This document shows positions 22,637 through 33,552 of a DNA stretch of 64,000 nucleotides, piece after piece; position 1 is the first letter of the stretch; the number at the start of each line of letters is the position of its first letter. The stretch is from Hysterium pulicare CBS 123377 (Eukaryota; Ascomycota; Dothideomycetes; Hysteriales; Hysteriaceae). Where the stretch lies: contig AJFK01000595.1 of assembly GCA_000467715.1 (NCBI GenBank), positions 1 through 64,000 on the forward strand, written 5' to 3'. A program made the position numbers and the translations under genes. The notes under the pieces were generated by a model. It ran no database searches. It worked only from the letters and a program-made list of their open reading frames with translations, and had not been told where the DNA came from.

Positions 22637-23814
22637 ATGACATCGCATCCAGAATGGAATAAAGAAACAGGCGCAAATGAAGTTGCGAAAGCCTTCGCGG
22701 ACGAGATCAATGGGAAGAATGGTCGGCTCTCCTTGTATAGAACTAAATGGCGACAAGAGAACTGACATAGCTGCGCAGTTCTCATTACCGGCGTCAGCTT
22801 GGAGAGCATAGGCTCGTCCATGGCAACCTCCATAGCCTCTCAGCATCCGTCTCTTCTAATCCTCGCCTCTCGAACACCCGCGAAACTCGAAGCCGTCGCG
22901 ACAAAGATAAAGGAAAGCTCTCCCAATGTGACTCTGAAAACGGTGGTTCTGGACTTATTATCCCAAGCATCAATAAAGAAAGCAGCCGAAGAAGTCTCAA
23001 GGCTCACAGATCGACTTGACATCATCATAAACAATGCCGGACTGATGACCCAAAATCGGCAATGGACGGTAGAGAAGATAGAAGGACAATTCGGTGCCAA
23101 TCACATTGGCCATTTCCTTTTTACGAACCTCCTCATGGACCAGCTACAAAGCGCAGCCAAGAAGAATCCCCCAGGAACAACCAGAATCGTGAATCTGAGC
23201 AGTTTGGGCCATAGGCTATCTCCGGTCCGGTTTCATGACTATAATTTTGAAGGGAAGGAGATCCCGCCTGAGGAGCAGCAGCCGCCGAATCTTCCACCCC
23301 TATTCACGAAGACTGTAGATGGGGGATATAATGGGTTTATCGCGTATGGCCAGGGCAAAACAGCGAATATTCTTTTTTCGCTGTACTTGACGGAGCATCT
23401 AAAGGACCAGGGTATTATATCGTACGCGGTGCATCCTGGATGTATAGCACTCTTTTTCCCTGTGGATGTTGTGAGAGTACTGACTAGATGTAGCGATTTG
23501 GACGAATCTGAGTCGGGATTTGGACGAGGAAGGCTATGATGCGATTAGCAAGACATCACCTTTCTGGAAGAATCATGATCAGGGTGCCGCAACTGCTGTC
23601 GTGGCTGCCTTTGATCCAGCTCTCAGTAGTAAGTCTCATTTTTCTTGCACAAAAGTTAGTTTCCGCCGGGTTAATCAACTACATAGAGCCTTCCGGTCTT
23701 CTCATGCATGATTGTCAGTTCACAGAAACTGCGTCTCACGCGAACGACCCTAAGTTAGCGGAGCGATTATGGAATTTGAGTGAAGAATTGGTGTCGAGAG
23801 AGTTTAAGTTGTAG
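22637..23814 (+). CDS. short-chain dehydrogenase/reductase
   Basis: Four exons: 22637-22721, 22779-23441, 23488-23628, 23687-23814 (338 residues, in phase). It begins MTSHPEWNKETGANEVAKAF, a usual N-terminus for fungal retinol-dehydrogenase-like SDRs. The cofactor motif is VLITGVSLESIG; relatives usually have Gly where this has Ser (TGVSxxGIG), a mild oddity. NNAG follows, then the catalytic Ser (NLSSLGH) and the YxxxK pair (YGQGK). The C-terminal part has HPG...TNLSRDLDEEGYD and GAATAVVAAFDP, typical of the subgroup. The fold binds NAD(P) and oxidises or reduces alcohols and ketones; the substrate is unknown. The last intron acceptor could be either of two overlapping AGs. The protein ends FKL, which is not a good peroxisomal signal. 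Confidence 0.9.
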
Positions 23815-24289
23815 CGGTAGCGTAAAATCAGTAAACCTCGGGAGGTGCGCATTTTTAGGACACCAGAAGTGAACAGTCTCGATTATACCCTACTCGATAA
23901 GAAAGAATCTATATTGAGCGAAAAGTGTGTGGAGCGTACGATGTTGCTCAATGTAGCAACACGCGACGCGATCTCGTTCTTGCCAAGACTTTGCTTAGTC
24001 ATTATCACCGACCTCACAACTTGTGCGTTCACAATTTCTTCCTCATTTCACCGCTCCCACAGGCAGCAGCATTTCGCGAAAGCCCATCGCCTCAAAGAGC
24101 ACTCCACAGTACACTCCGGCGTCGCTTAGCGCGATGCTTGATGAGCTGTACTCGTAACATGACGCGCCAATGTCTCCAGGCGTCCATCAACCTCCCAGGC
24201 TGCAACAATCATAAAGCAGGCCGAAAGGTCAATTGCTCCTATACTAATAGCTAATTAATACAGCTTCCTTCAGAGAAATTAACATAATC
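23815..24289. other. intergenic
   Basis: A spacer between an SDR and an F-box-like gene on the same strand. It should include the promoter of the latter. No feature is seen. Confidence 0.35.
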
Positions 24290-25222
24290 ATGTCACTCGC
24301 ACCCATCGAAACCCTCCCGAACGAAATCCTCCAAAACGTCTTCGTTCGCAGCCTCAACCTCAACCTTCCGCAAGCCTCTCCCACCATCGCGTCGAAGCTC
24401 TCAAACGACTTCTGCTACCTCGCCGTCTGCTTCACTTATCTCAATGCCTCAATCGGAGACAGCACGCTTCAGAGCACTCTTCAGACGCACATCTTCGCAT
24501 ACCGTTGGATGACATGGCGCTTTTTCCAGAAGTTTGTAACAAAAGCGACTGAAAGCGCAGGCTGCATTTGTGGGAAACCGGAAGGATGTCACGATCCGAT
24601 ATGGCCACCGAGATTCGCCGACCCGAGCTCGATGAAGTTTAGTCCCGGTCACTTCTCGCGATTGACTTATATCAGGTGTCGGATTCCGGTGAAGTTGCTT
24701 AGTGGACCGTGGACGGAAGAAAAGGTGCAGTTTCTAAGGTTTCTGCTATGGACAACCAGTATGACTGTTAATTGGGCGAATCCATATGTGAGGAGGACAG
24801 CATTGCAGGGAAAGAAAGACGCAATTTTAGAGCGGAATTATGAGGCTGTGGATATATTCAATCAGAATAGAAGGTTAGGGAAAGCACCGACTATGGAGCT
24901 GATTAGAATGGCGGTGATTGAGGGTGGTTGTGATAGGACAATTGTGTTCAGTCTGATGCAGACGGCAAGGATGTGGGGACGGCGGGATTCTGAATGGGAA
25001 GATGGACTTTTGGATAAGTGGGTAAAGGACGCGATCGCGGAGGGCAATCCGAAGGGTGCATGGTTACGACTTAAGTTGGAGGAATTGAGAAGGCCTCGTG
25101 GGTATATGAAATCTTCAACTGGGGATTACGAGGCGGAAGGCGACATTCTGCGCATCTGGGAACAGAAATGGACGAGGGTGAGCAAATTAGAACTTCGACC
25201 CGGCAGTTTGCGTGGGTCGTAG
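24290..25222 (+). CDS. F-box-like protein
   Basis: A single exon of 310 residues from an ATG. The start (ETLPNEILQNVFVRSLNLNL) is an F-box-like motif, which in the family binds Skp1 and brings substrates to an SCF ubiquitin ligase. The rest is mostly helical, with a small Cys cluster (CICGKPEGC) near residue 93 and an Arg-rich C-terminus; no WD40 or LRR repeats are seen. This layout, an F-box with an undefined C-terminal region, is very common in filamentous ascomycetes, where many copies are lineage-specific. The substrate is unknown. Confidence 0.7.
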   Translation: MSLAPIETLPNEILQNVFVRSLNLNLPQASPTIASKLSNDFCYLAVCFTYLNASIGDSTLQSTLQTHIFAYRWMTWRFFQKFVTKATESAGCICGKPEGCHDPIWPPRFADPSSMKFSPGHFSRLTYIRCRIPVKLLSGPWTEEKVQFLRFLLWTTSMTVNWANPYVRRTALQGKKDAILERNYEAVDIFNQNRRLGKAPTMELIRMAVIEGGCDRTIVFSLMQTARMWGRRDSEWEDGLLDKWVKDAIAEGNPKGAWLRLKLEELRRPRGYMKSSTGDYEAEGDILRIWEQKWTRVSKLELRPGSLRGS

Positions 25223-25866
25223 ACTTGCTGAATCAATGCAAGCCTGTATTTCAGAGCGGTTGGCGACATATACCCGATGATTTGATTCATCAAGCAGATC
25301 TTGGGGAGGCTGGTGAACAGGTCAACATACTCGAGACGCTGCCTAAAAGTCACAAGAGAGTCAGGGCAACGATTCGCTATGGACGACGGTATCTCACGGT
25401 TGTACCGATAATGTTGCAGTTGGGAATCCCCTTATCACAGAAAGAGTGAATGGCGGCCAGCAAGGTCGAATTCGTGACGGGTATCGAAGGTTGTGTGACC
25501 GACATTGTGCACTAAGGATGCGACATTCACTGAATCGCCTGATTCGATCTCCCTGACGTTTTGTTTTTTCACGGTGTCCTTTCCCATAACATCACACACC
25601 TTTTTCCACGATCATGATCTTTCACTCCCTCCAGAGCACATAAAGACTAAAAGATCTGCGATCTTCCTCCCCATTTTCTCTTCATACTTGCGCAACACGC
25701 AACCACAACTCTTCGGGTCTCAACCCACGATCTTCTTTCACGATCATTTAATCGATCATCCACTTTTCAAAATACGATTCTCTATTTCTTTGCACGAACA
25801 CCAACTCCAACTCCAACCACAACCACACCCACAACCCAACCCAACCTACAACTCGAAACCGATCTA
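25223..25866. promoter_or_regulatory. promoter and 5' UTR of the large basic protein
   Basis: Rich in C and T toward the end, as fungal promoters often are. A low-complexity CAACT/CCAA stretch at about 25799-25855 lies directly before the ATG and is likely to be the 5' UTR. No gene is supported. Confidence 0.45.
25799..25855 (+). repeat. CCAA/CAAC low-complexity leader
   Basis: A run of imperfect caactc, caacca and cccaac units lies between 12 and 70 bp upstream of the ATG at 25867. It is nearly free of G and T. Unstructured C/A-rich leaders are common in well-translated fungal mRNAs. Confidence 0.7.
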
Positions 25867-28800
25867 ATGGCCGGTCGTCGCTCGCCATCCCCTAATAACA
25901 ACGCCGACACTCCCAGGTTCAGCAAGGCCGAACGTAAAGCTAGACGCAAAGCGGCGCGGATGGCACGTGGAAGCCTATCTCCTGTTCCCGAGCAACAGGG
26001 CGGGGTCGTCGCTACAAACCTTCCTGCCATTCCTAACACTCAACAGCATGCTGTTGCAGAAGATCGTGCTGCAGAGCCTTCTGGCATCCAACAACCTGAA
26101 GTCACACCATTAGAGACAGCTCTAGTGTCTTCTGGCACCCAACAACAAACCACAGCTACCGGTTCTGGCAACGTGCCGACTGAGCAACCACCACCAAAAG
26201 GCAAACAGAAGGCTGCTGCAAAGCCTGCCGATGGTGACGCCGAACAACCTAAGAAGCATCGCCATCGACCTGAGCAATGGACTCCATATGGCTACCACCG
26301 CGCGACAAAAGAAGACAACGCAGCAGCAAACACTCTGATGTCTATGGCCTCTGAACAAGGCATGACTGAAGCTGAAGCGACCCCCTTGGCGCAGCCATGG
26401 CGTAGGAAGGGTGTTTTGGAGGCGAGAGTTCCTAGTAGATTTCTTGATCCACAATCGAATACTGGACTAGAGATGCCAGCGCCCGGCTGGGAAAAGCGGC
26501 TTCTGGAGAAAGAGGATCGTGAGCAGAGGCGTTCGGACCGCCTTCTAAACGAAGGTATTTCCTTTGAACAACAGGATGAAGAGGAGGCTGCCGAGATTGC
26601 ACGAATGATGGATGAGGACGCCGACTTGAAGAGCAAGCTGGCTGCACTGGCTGATGCTGCCCTTATCGACGAGGCTGCCAATGCAGCTATTGCAGATGCT
26701 AACAAGAAGGCTGCTGTGGAAGAGGTTGGGAATAAGACTGTTATGGTTACTGCCACAGAACCAGATACCCAGCCTAATGCTGCTACAACTGTTGCACAAG
26801 GAGAAACTGTGGAAAAGCAGGCTGGCGCACTGCCCAAACCAGCTCCGGAAACCGCAGCAAAAGCCGACGACGGCAGCGAGAGCAGAGAGTCCCATCCAGA
26901 AGACTCTCATTCAGATGTCTTGTCCTCTGCCCCTTCCGACAATACAGATTTAGATGGTGAAGAGTTCTCGCCTCTACCTCGTCCTAAGGTCTCAGCCAGT
27001 AGGACCGCGAAGGGGGTCATGATTATCAAAGGGGTGAATCCGAAGACAACGTCTGAACAGCCAAAGAGTAAGCTCGCTAAAACAATTCACAAGCGAGCAA
27101 AGGCTAACAATATTCCTAACAAAGATCCTACGGCCGAAACCACCCCCGCCACTGAAGCTGCAGAAGCCAGCACAGGACCTTCAACTCGGACCGCAATGGC
27201 CAAGCCCCAGAGCGAAGAATCCACCTCGCAATCCGAAAAAGCCAAGTCCAAGAAATACCAATCTACCAAGCTCGCGGCTTCCTTCAAGTCATGGCGCGAT
27301 GCATATAACTTCAAGCCTGCGAAGAACGAGACCTACGAAGGTCTCAACTACAACGACTGCCTGAAACTTTGCGGGTTTAGAGGATTGGACGGTCGGGAGG
27401 ACTTCGCCGCGATCAAAGACCGTCTTCGACGCGATGATGCTGGTGCCTTGACGCCTGCTGAGATCACTTTCATGAAGGGCCAGGGAGGGCAGATCAAGAT
27501 TCGTAGGGCGTATCAGGCATTGCGGAAGGAGGGTGGTGCGACAGACACCAAGGGGAAACGAAGGCAGAGGAACGCGGAAGTACATGCTGGTGAAGATGGC
27601 GCTGAGGATGCTGGCGAGCAGGCGAAACCACAATCGTCTGGAGCCATGAAGACTTCTTTAAAGGCAAACGGCAAGAAGAAGGAGAAGGCCACGGAGAAGA
27701 CCACAGGCCAACCCGTCGCCGAGGCTACAAAGGCGGCACAAGGCGGAGAAGCGGCCACCACCCCGACCGTCGCCCTAACTACGGGCCAAAACAACAGCAT
27801 GCTGGCGAGGTCCAATGCTGCGAAGGCCAGAGCTGCGAAGACAACGGCTGTTGAAGCAAAGAACAACAATGCCGCCAAGGAAAGCGCAGACACCGCCAAC
27901 GAAGCAGAAGCAGAGTCAAAGGACGCGGCAGAGGCTCAACAGGAGATTGATGGTGAGTCCAGTACCGACGAATCCAGCGGCGAGAGAGTCGACGATCCAG
28001 TGCTCGACGAACTGGTCGACTACTTCAACAGTGATCAGTACCTTGATGGTACTCTTCCTGAAGAAGAATTCGTCAACCTTCCTCCTGGCACTGCACATCT
28101 GACTTTCGAGAACGCGGCTGCTGACACAACCTCTTCAGCTCCATCAGACCGTGCCAACGACGCTGCACCTGCTGCCCGAAATAGTGCCGCTGCATCCTCA
28201 GATGCTCAACCTCCGCGCGCCAAGAAGCACCGCACCAAGGAGGAGAAACAAGCCCACAAGGCAAGGAAGGAGGAGCGCCGGAGAAGGAAGGAAGCAGCTC
28301 GCGCACAGAGCGAACAAACTCAGCGAACTCCACCAGTTGAAACCGAGCCCGCCGTCGAGGAAGAGGCTGAGGATGCTGGGGAGCATACAACCACCACTCC
28401 AATCGTCAGCTATGTACCCAGGCCACCTAGGTACACTGGTTCATTTGGGTCGGCCGGAACGCCATCGAGGCTTCCAATGCCATCTCGACTTCCGGTGATG
28501 CGGAGATCTGTTGGGCCCACCATAACAACTACGCCTGGAGACAACCGATCGGTTGTCGCAATCCCTCCCGAGGATACTCGTTCTGTTGTCGCCATTTCTC
28601 CGCCTGCTCCTTCGACCAGCCGTTCGAATGTTACACATTCTCCGGTTGATCCTTTGGATACCCGATCAGTCATCGCCATTCCTTCGACTGACTCTTCTAC
28701 TACCGGTGCTAACGCCTCCCATGCTCCGGCCGCTGTTCCCATCGCAGCTTCTCAAACCAAGGACAAGGGCAAGAAGCGGAAGGCTGACGAAGATGTCGAA

Positions 28801-29124
28801 GTTGAGCCTGAGCCCGCACAGGCTATGGATCGGCCAAAGGCGAAGCCTACCAAAAAGCGCAAGGTCACCCCAGAGGAGACTCGACAGACAAATGTTGCGG
28901 ACCAGATGAATACTGCTGCTCCGGCGAATAATACTACTCCAATTGTCGCTCCTGCTCCTATCCCTGCTGCTGAATCGACTGAGGATAATGCAGATGTTCA
29001 GGCGGAAGAGAAGCCCAAGAATGAGAAGAAGCGCAAGGCTTCTGACGAAAATGAAGAGGGCGAGGCGGAAGAGCCCAAGGTCAGGAAGATCAAGAAGGCC
29101 AAGAGGCCTCAGAAGGAGGAATAG
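25867..29124 (+). CDS. large disordered basic protein, probably nuclear
   Basis: A single exon of 1085 residues, without recognised family. Ala, Glu, Lys, Thr and Pro dominate. Several nuclear-localisation-like runs occur (KGKKRKADED, KPTKKRKVTPEE, NEKKRKASDE and a C-terminal KVRKIKKAKRPQ). One segment at about residues 465-555 is less repetitive and may fold: it contains SFKSWRDAYNFKPAKNETYE, then LNYNDCLKLCGFRGLDGRED, and ends with IKIRRAYQALRKEGG. A short repeat D-x-RSV(V/I)AI(P/S) occurs three times near residues 897-940. Lys/Arg/Glu-rich helices appear near 800-820. The function is unknown; a chromatin or nucleolar role would fit the composition but is not shown. Confidence 0.7.
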   Translation: MAGRRSPSPNNNADTPRFSKAERKARRKAARMARGSLSPVPEQQGGVVATNLPAIPNTQQHAVAEDRAAEPSGIQQPEVTPLETALVSSGTQQQTTATGSGNVPTEQPPPKGKQKAAAKPADGDAEQPKKHRHRPEQWTPYGYHRATKEDNAAANTLMSMASEQGMTEAEATPLAQPWRRKGVLEARVPSRFLDPQSNTGLEMPAPGWEKRLLEKEDREQRRSDRLLNEGISFEQQDEEEAAEIARMMDEDADLKSKLAALADAALIDEAANAAIADANKKAAVEEVGNKTVMVTATEPDTQPNAATTVAQGETVEKQAGALPKPAPETAAKADDGSESRESHPEDSHSDVLSSAPSDNTDLDGEEFSPLPRPKVSASRTAKGVMIIKGVNPKTTSEQPKSKLAKTIHKRAKANNIPNKDPTAETTPATEAAEASTGPSTRTAMAKPQSEESTSQSEKAKSKKYQSTKLAASFKSWRDAYNFKPAKNETYEGLNYNDCLKLCGFRGLDGREDFAAIKDRLRRDDAGALTPAEITFMKGQGGQIKIRRAYQALRKEGGATDTKGKRRQRNAEVHAGEDGAEDAGEQAKPQSSGAMKTSLKANGKKKEKATEKTTGQPVAEATKAAQGGEAATTPTVALTTGQNNSMLARSNAAKARAAKTTAVEAKNNNAAKESADTANEAEAESKDAAEAQQEIDGESSTDESSGERVDDPVLDELVDYFNSDQYLDGTLPEEEFVNLPPGTAHLTFENAAADTTSSAPSDRANDAAPAARNSAAASSDAQPPRAKKHRTKEEKQAHKARKEERRRRKEAARAQSEQTQRTPPVETEPAVEEEAEDAGEHTTTTPIVSYVPRPPRYTGSFGSAGTPSRLPMPSRLPVMRRSVGPTITTTPGDNRSVVAIPPEDTRSVVAISPPAPSTSRSNVTHSPVDPLDTRSVIAIPSTDSSTTGANASHAPAAVPIAASQTKDKGKKRKADEDVEVEPEPAQAMDRPKAKPTKKRKVTPEETRQTNVADQMNTAAPANNTTPIVAPAPIPAAESTEDNADVQAEEKPKNEKKRKASDENEEGEAEEPKVRKIKKAKRPQKEE

Positions 29125-29560
29125 ATCCTCGGGAGATGCTGTGATGGTGATGAGTCCAAATACCGAAGACGTAATAACGGACGAGTCTGATGATAGAGTA
29201 TTTGTATCAAAAGCGAGAATTCTTTCAAAGCAAGATCACAATAGAATAGAATGTAGCATACTATACTAACATACCACGCCCATGCGAGCGTGGCGGATAA
29301 TGCTAATTCAATGACCGATGTCATAGTTTTTATAATACAAATGATATTCCAATTATATATGATGACAAAACGTACTCAGCTCTTCCTTCTCTATTTCCCT
29401 GTCCCTTCTTATCCTCCCCACCCCAGTTTGTCCACCCCCATCAAACCAGCTTCACATGACGCTCTATTCCTGGTCACGCTCATACCCCACCTCCACATGA
29501 CCAGACATTTACACTGCACTCTCTGCCCTCTAATAACACGCTTCATCACAATAAGTTTGC
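29125..29560. other. 3' flank
   Basis: Downstream of the large basic protein. Frames here are short and random. It probably holds the 3' UTR. Confidence 0.35.
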
Positions 29561-30060
29561 TTAAGGTACGCGTAAAGCTTTTTAACGTCCTAGATACCGG
29601 GTATCAAGTAAAGTAAAGCTCCTTGTCAGACTTCTATATTAGGGTAGGCTAGAAAATAGCATTAGTTTTACTTTATTTAAGTTACTATAAGTTCCTATAT
29701 AGAGAAGTAGAGAGGTAGATAAAGGGATAGTTTATGCTAAGTCTCTAAGGTCAGGTAGCTTAGACTTGGTTGTGGCAAATGAGGTCGGAGTTAGGAATGG
29801 GGTTTCACAGGTTGGGACGCACCAGGGAAGAGTGAGGTTAGGATTTGGGTTAGAGTTAGATTGTGGGAGAGTGGAAAAGAGATTAAGAATCTTTAGGAAG
29901 GGAGAGAAGATGATGATAGAGGCAAGTTAAGTACTCTAATGTTAAGAAGAATTAGAAAAGCTCCAAGAGCATATTGTGTATAGTATAGCGAGGATTCTAT
30001 GTATACTAATAATCGCATGACAAGTTCAGGGTATATTATAAATTAAATACAAGAAAACCT
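29561..30060. repeat. AT-rich, CpG-poor island
   Basis: The block has many TA steps and tags such as agttcctatatagagaag and few CG dinucleotides, unlike its flanks. This is the look of repeat DNA mutated by RIP in fungi. No element family, terminal repeat or coding remnant could be recognised, so its origin stays open. Confidence 0.35.
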
Positions 30061-30078
30061 ACATACCCACCTCAAATC

Positions 30079-31529
30079 TTACACCGCAATAGCCGCAACA
30101 AGTGCATCCATAGCACTAGAATGCGTACTCGCATTCGGCGGATTCACAAACGGCCCACTCCAATCCACACTAAACATATTCCCCTGATCGCGATCATTCT
30201 CCCAAATACTATTCGCACTCGCATTAATCACCCTCACATAATCCGCACTCGGCGCCACCGCCTGCAACAACTGCAGGTTCCGCATAAAGATTCCTTTAAA
30301 CTGCGTTCCATCCCCTCCGCAATTCGGCTCGCAGCTGTCGTGAAGCACGCCATCGTCGTCCGTCAGCGCATCGATCGCAGCGTGGGCGATCTTGCCGGCT
30401 GAAGCGAGGTAAGAGGCGTTGGGGGCGGCGCGGTTGAGTTCGACGAGGCCGCCTAGCACAACGCCTTGGTTGTAGGTCCAGGTGTTTTCGCCGTTGTTTT
30501 GGCAGTCGGCGGTTAGGCCGTCGTTGATTGTGTTTTCGGAATTGATCATGCCCGAATTTTGGAACCAGTCCCACTCTCGCTGAGCCCAGTCTACGTAGTA
30601 GGATTTGTTGGAGGGGACGCGATTGGCGAGATGGGCGGCTGTGGAGAGGAAGAGTTCGTTGGCTATGGCGTTGGCGTAGTGAACTTGGACGCTCCTGTGG
30701 GATGTTAGATTTGTGAGAGAGACTTTAGGTGAGGTATCTCTCGTTTTGGTGCATAATTGAAACATTTTCCCTTCCATCCAAATTCAGGTTGAAAGAAAAC
30801 AGTTGGGTATAGGAATATGAAAGGGAGCAGAGAGACATATGCGTCCCATAACCAGGTTCAAATGTATTGATAATCTGCTTTGACCATAGTATATGCTATG
30901 GTCCGAAGACGAAGATGACCGAATTTCCAATTTCGAAGGATTATGAAAGTAGCAACTTACCACCAGATTCCGCCATTACTGCAATTTGTTGGCCATCCTG
31001 TAGTCAGATGGTCGAAGATCCCAATCGCGGTTTGCAAGTAATTGTCGTTCTTGGTCACGTCGTACGCCGCAATCCAAGCAAGAGCCCACCAAGCATCATC
31101 ATCATAAAAGCCATCAACCCAAGCAGAAGCGTTGACAGCGTTGACTTTTCCTACAGTGTGAAAATTCGGACGGTCTCTTGTGGGAGGAGTGTAATGTGTG
31201 ACTGGTTGTCCGCTAACCATGACTTTTTCAATTCCTGGATCCGGATTTGACGCTGGTGCCATAACGTAGGTATTACTGAATACGCGGCTCGCCATAGCCA
31301 CGACATTTGGATCGATCGCCGCGAGGTCCGCGATTACGGTCATGCAATTGGCTCCATTCCACCATCCACAAGTATTCCAGATACCACTGGTCTGATTATA
31401 CCATATTTGTAAGGCACTAAGGGCAATCTCTGCTTTCGAGGTCGCGCTTTGAGCAGATACGTCAATTCTGAATAGCGAGAGTAAAATAAGAAAAAACGAG
31501 AGTGAAAACGAACGGACCATGTTCAACAT
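30079..31529 (-). CDS. GH76 secreted alpha-1,6-mannanase-like protein
   Basis: Two exons: 31529-30961 and 30694-30079 (394 residues). A signal peptide is clear (SFSLSFFLILLSLFRIDVSA). The catalytic paired aspartates of GH76 lie in DGFYDDDAWWALAW; further motifs are GGIWW at the splice junction, YANAIANELFL, TWTYNQGVVLGGLVEL and DGTQFKGIFMRNL. The family (DFG5/DCW1 in yeast) acts on alpha-1,6-mannan; GPI-anchored members cross-link cell wall proteins. There is no hydrophobic C-terminal GPI signal here, so a freely secreted enzyme is more likely. The single intron is unusually long for the window (266 nt) and carries a near-perfect palindrome. Several N-glycosylation sequons are present. Confidence 0.92.
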
Positions 31530-32690
31530 GTTGAATAGGATTAGGGTTTAGGGGGGAAAATTCTCCTGCCTAAATTACGGGGTATACATAGGATCTTATA
31601 CTCGGGCAATGCATGCTACTAGGTCTTAGATCACAGCAGGGTCCGGGAACGAATGGATTGATCATTGTCACATTCGGACAGAGACCTTCGGAGACAGTGG
31701 GGGATTCAAGGGTATGAAGGACGAAGAAAAGGTCTCACTTCACCTCTAATTTTAGCGAGTACTGTGGAGCTAGGGCAGATCCTTGAGCACAGCCTCTTAT
31801 GCGTGGAAAGCTGCTACCTTGGCGGAACGAATTATGTTCCGATGCCCAAAGAATATTTGAAATGAGGGAGTTGGCATGAAGAGATTGACCACAATAAAAC
31901 AAGTTTATGGGAGAATATGTCATCCCGAGAAGGTGCGGAAGTAACGCGAACGTAGAAAGGAGATGCATGTTGTGAGGGATTAGAGGTCGCGATGTGCTCA
32001 AGGGTTCGTGCTTTGGTGCGGGTCGTTGCCGACACAGTGGAACCGGCAATAGTACATTCGGAATTAATTCAGGGTAGCAACTTAGCTGAAACAGTATGTA
32101 AATTGAACAAGGTGAATGTAGGTGCGAGAAAGATGGTGTTCTTTGTTGCGCTGAGAGAGCTGTCGTGCTTGGAAATACTCCGGCAGTTGCGTCATTCTCC
32201 GAAGTCCGATCAAGTGAACTTCAACTTCGCCAAATATCCTCTCCTCTATTCATTTCGACTTGATTTGAAGATGTTTAGAGCTCATTGTTTTCGTTTTACG
32301 ATTTCTATTTCCTGGTCTTAATCTCGCAGTACGAGATCAGTGGATTTGGCCAGCAGATTGAAACTGACGCGCCTTCATCAAAGACCGCGATGAAACTTCT
32401 TTCGGAATGGCCAATAGAATAGACCCTCGAAGGTGCAACCAACCTAACCATCGAGAATCCGAAGCTGCCATCCACCACGTTCTCTTAGATGAGCGGATGG
32501 TCAGATCCGCTCCAGGCCATCCTATTACTGGTTCAGCCCCTGAGCCTCTTTGAAAAGGACGAGGGATCGAGACCTGATGAGTAAAGAAAATTGAGAGAGG
32601 CTGCTGAGTTGTAGGCTCGTTAGGGGCGTGTTTTGACGTGCAAATCCTCGCTTACGCGTAAGGCGAGTATAACGGCATGAATTAAGGAGT
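31530..32690. other. gene-free upstream region
   Basis: It begins with the promoter of the GH76 gene. Frames at 31665-32321 on both strands show no family or splice support. Nothing else is seen. Confidence 0.35.
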
Positions 32691-33110
32691 CCGGTTCTCA
32701 AACACCCGTTTCATCACGTGAGTGTTTTCATGTCCGTTTGGGGGAGCCAAAATTAAGCACTTTAATTTCATCCTTCAAAAGTATTCTAGTTGTATGCAAA
32801 GATATTAGGTATTTGGAAAGCATTGACTTTTATATACCTAGATTTGAATAAACTCTCTTTTCTTTTTTCTGACTAGACATAACTAGAGGTGTAAGTACAA
32901 GGATATTGTGAGCAAGACTTACAGCAGCAAAAGCACTTTAGTACACGACCTAAAGGTCAAACCAGCCAAAGGAAAGGAAGTGAACGAGATACATCAACGT
33001 TAACACAATCTTATAATATAATTATCTAAACTTTCAACTTTTTAAGCTTTTCTATTGCCTGAATACCTAATATCTAGGATTAGAATTAGGGCTATGTTGG
33101 GGTTGCTCTC
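32691..33110. repeat. AT-rich, TA-rich island
   Basis: Composition shifts to A and T with runs such as cttataatataattatcta and few CG steps. It resembles the island at 29561-30060 and may be RIP-mutated repeat DNA, identity unknown. Confidence 0.3.
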
Positions 33111-33552
33111 GATGCGAGGTCCTATACTCAACACCCTTCCCAAAGTTCAAACTTCTTATGGCGATATTGGGATACCTAACCCAGACTGACCATCAGACCT
33201 TCGATAAACAACTACATCTTACGACATTCCCCAGATCCAGGAGACCCGGATCGAGCATTCACGACGAAGGCATACTTGAGCAGTGATGCCTTGAAGAGTT
33301 CAAATATCCTTTCAGTCATCGAACATAAATATATAGAATGTTTGGAACAGTGGTGTGATATTAAATAGGGGAATAATGTAAAATATACACGCAAGTGGAA
33401 AAGCAGCCAAATTCATCAACAAACAGGGTCAAAAAGGCCCGATGCCTGCCCGAGAAACCAGAGCATAATACAGTTCAGACAAGATGAATGAGAGGCTATT
33501 TATACTACTTCAAACCCCAAACCATATTCCGACTATCATAGTACCAGCGTCT

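Noticed and set aside
22304-22846. 180-residue minus-strand frame overlapping the SDR start
   Set aside because: It overlaps a well-supported gene and shows no motif or splice support.
26292-26837. Long antisense Ala/Ser-rich frame in the large basic gene
   Set aside because: The gene's own biased codon use keeps the opposite strand open; no product features.
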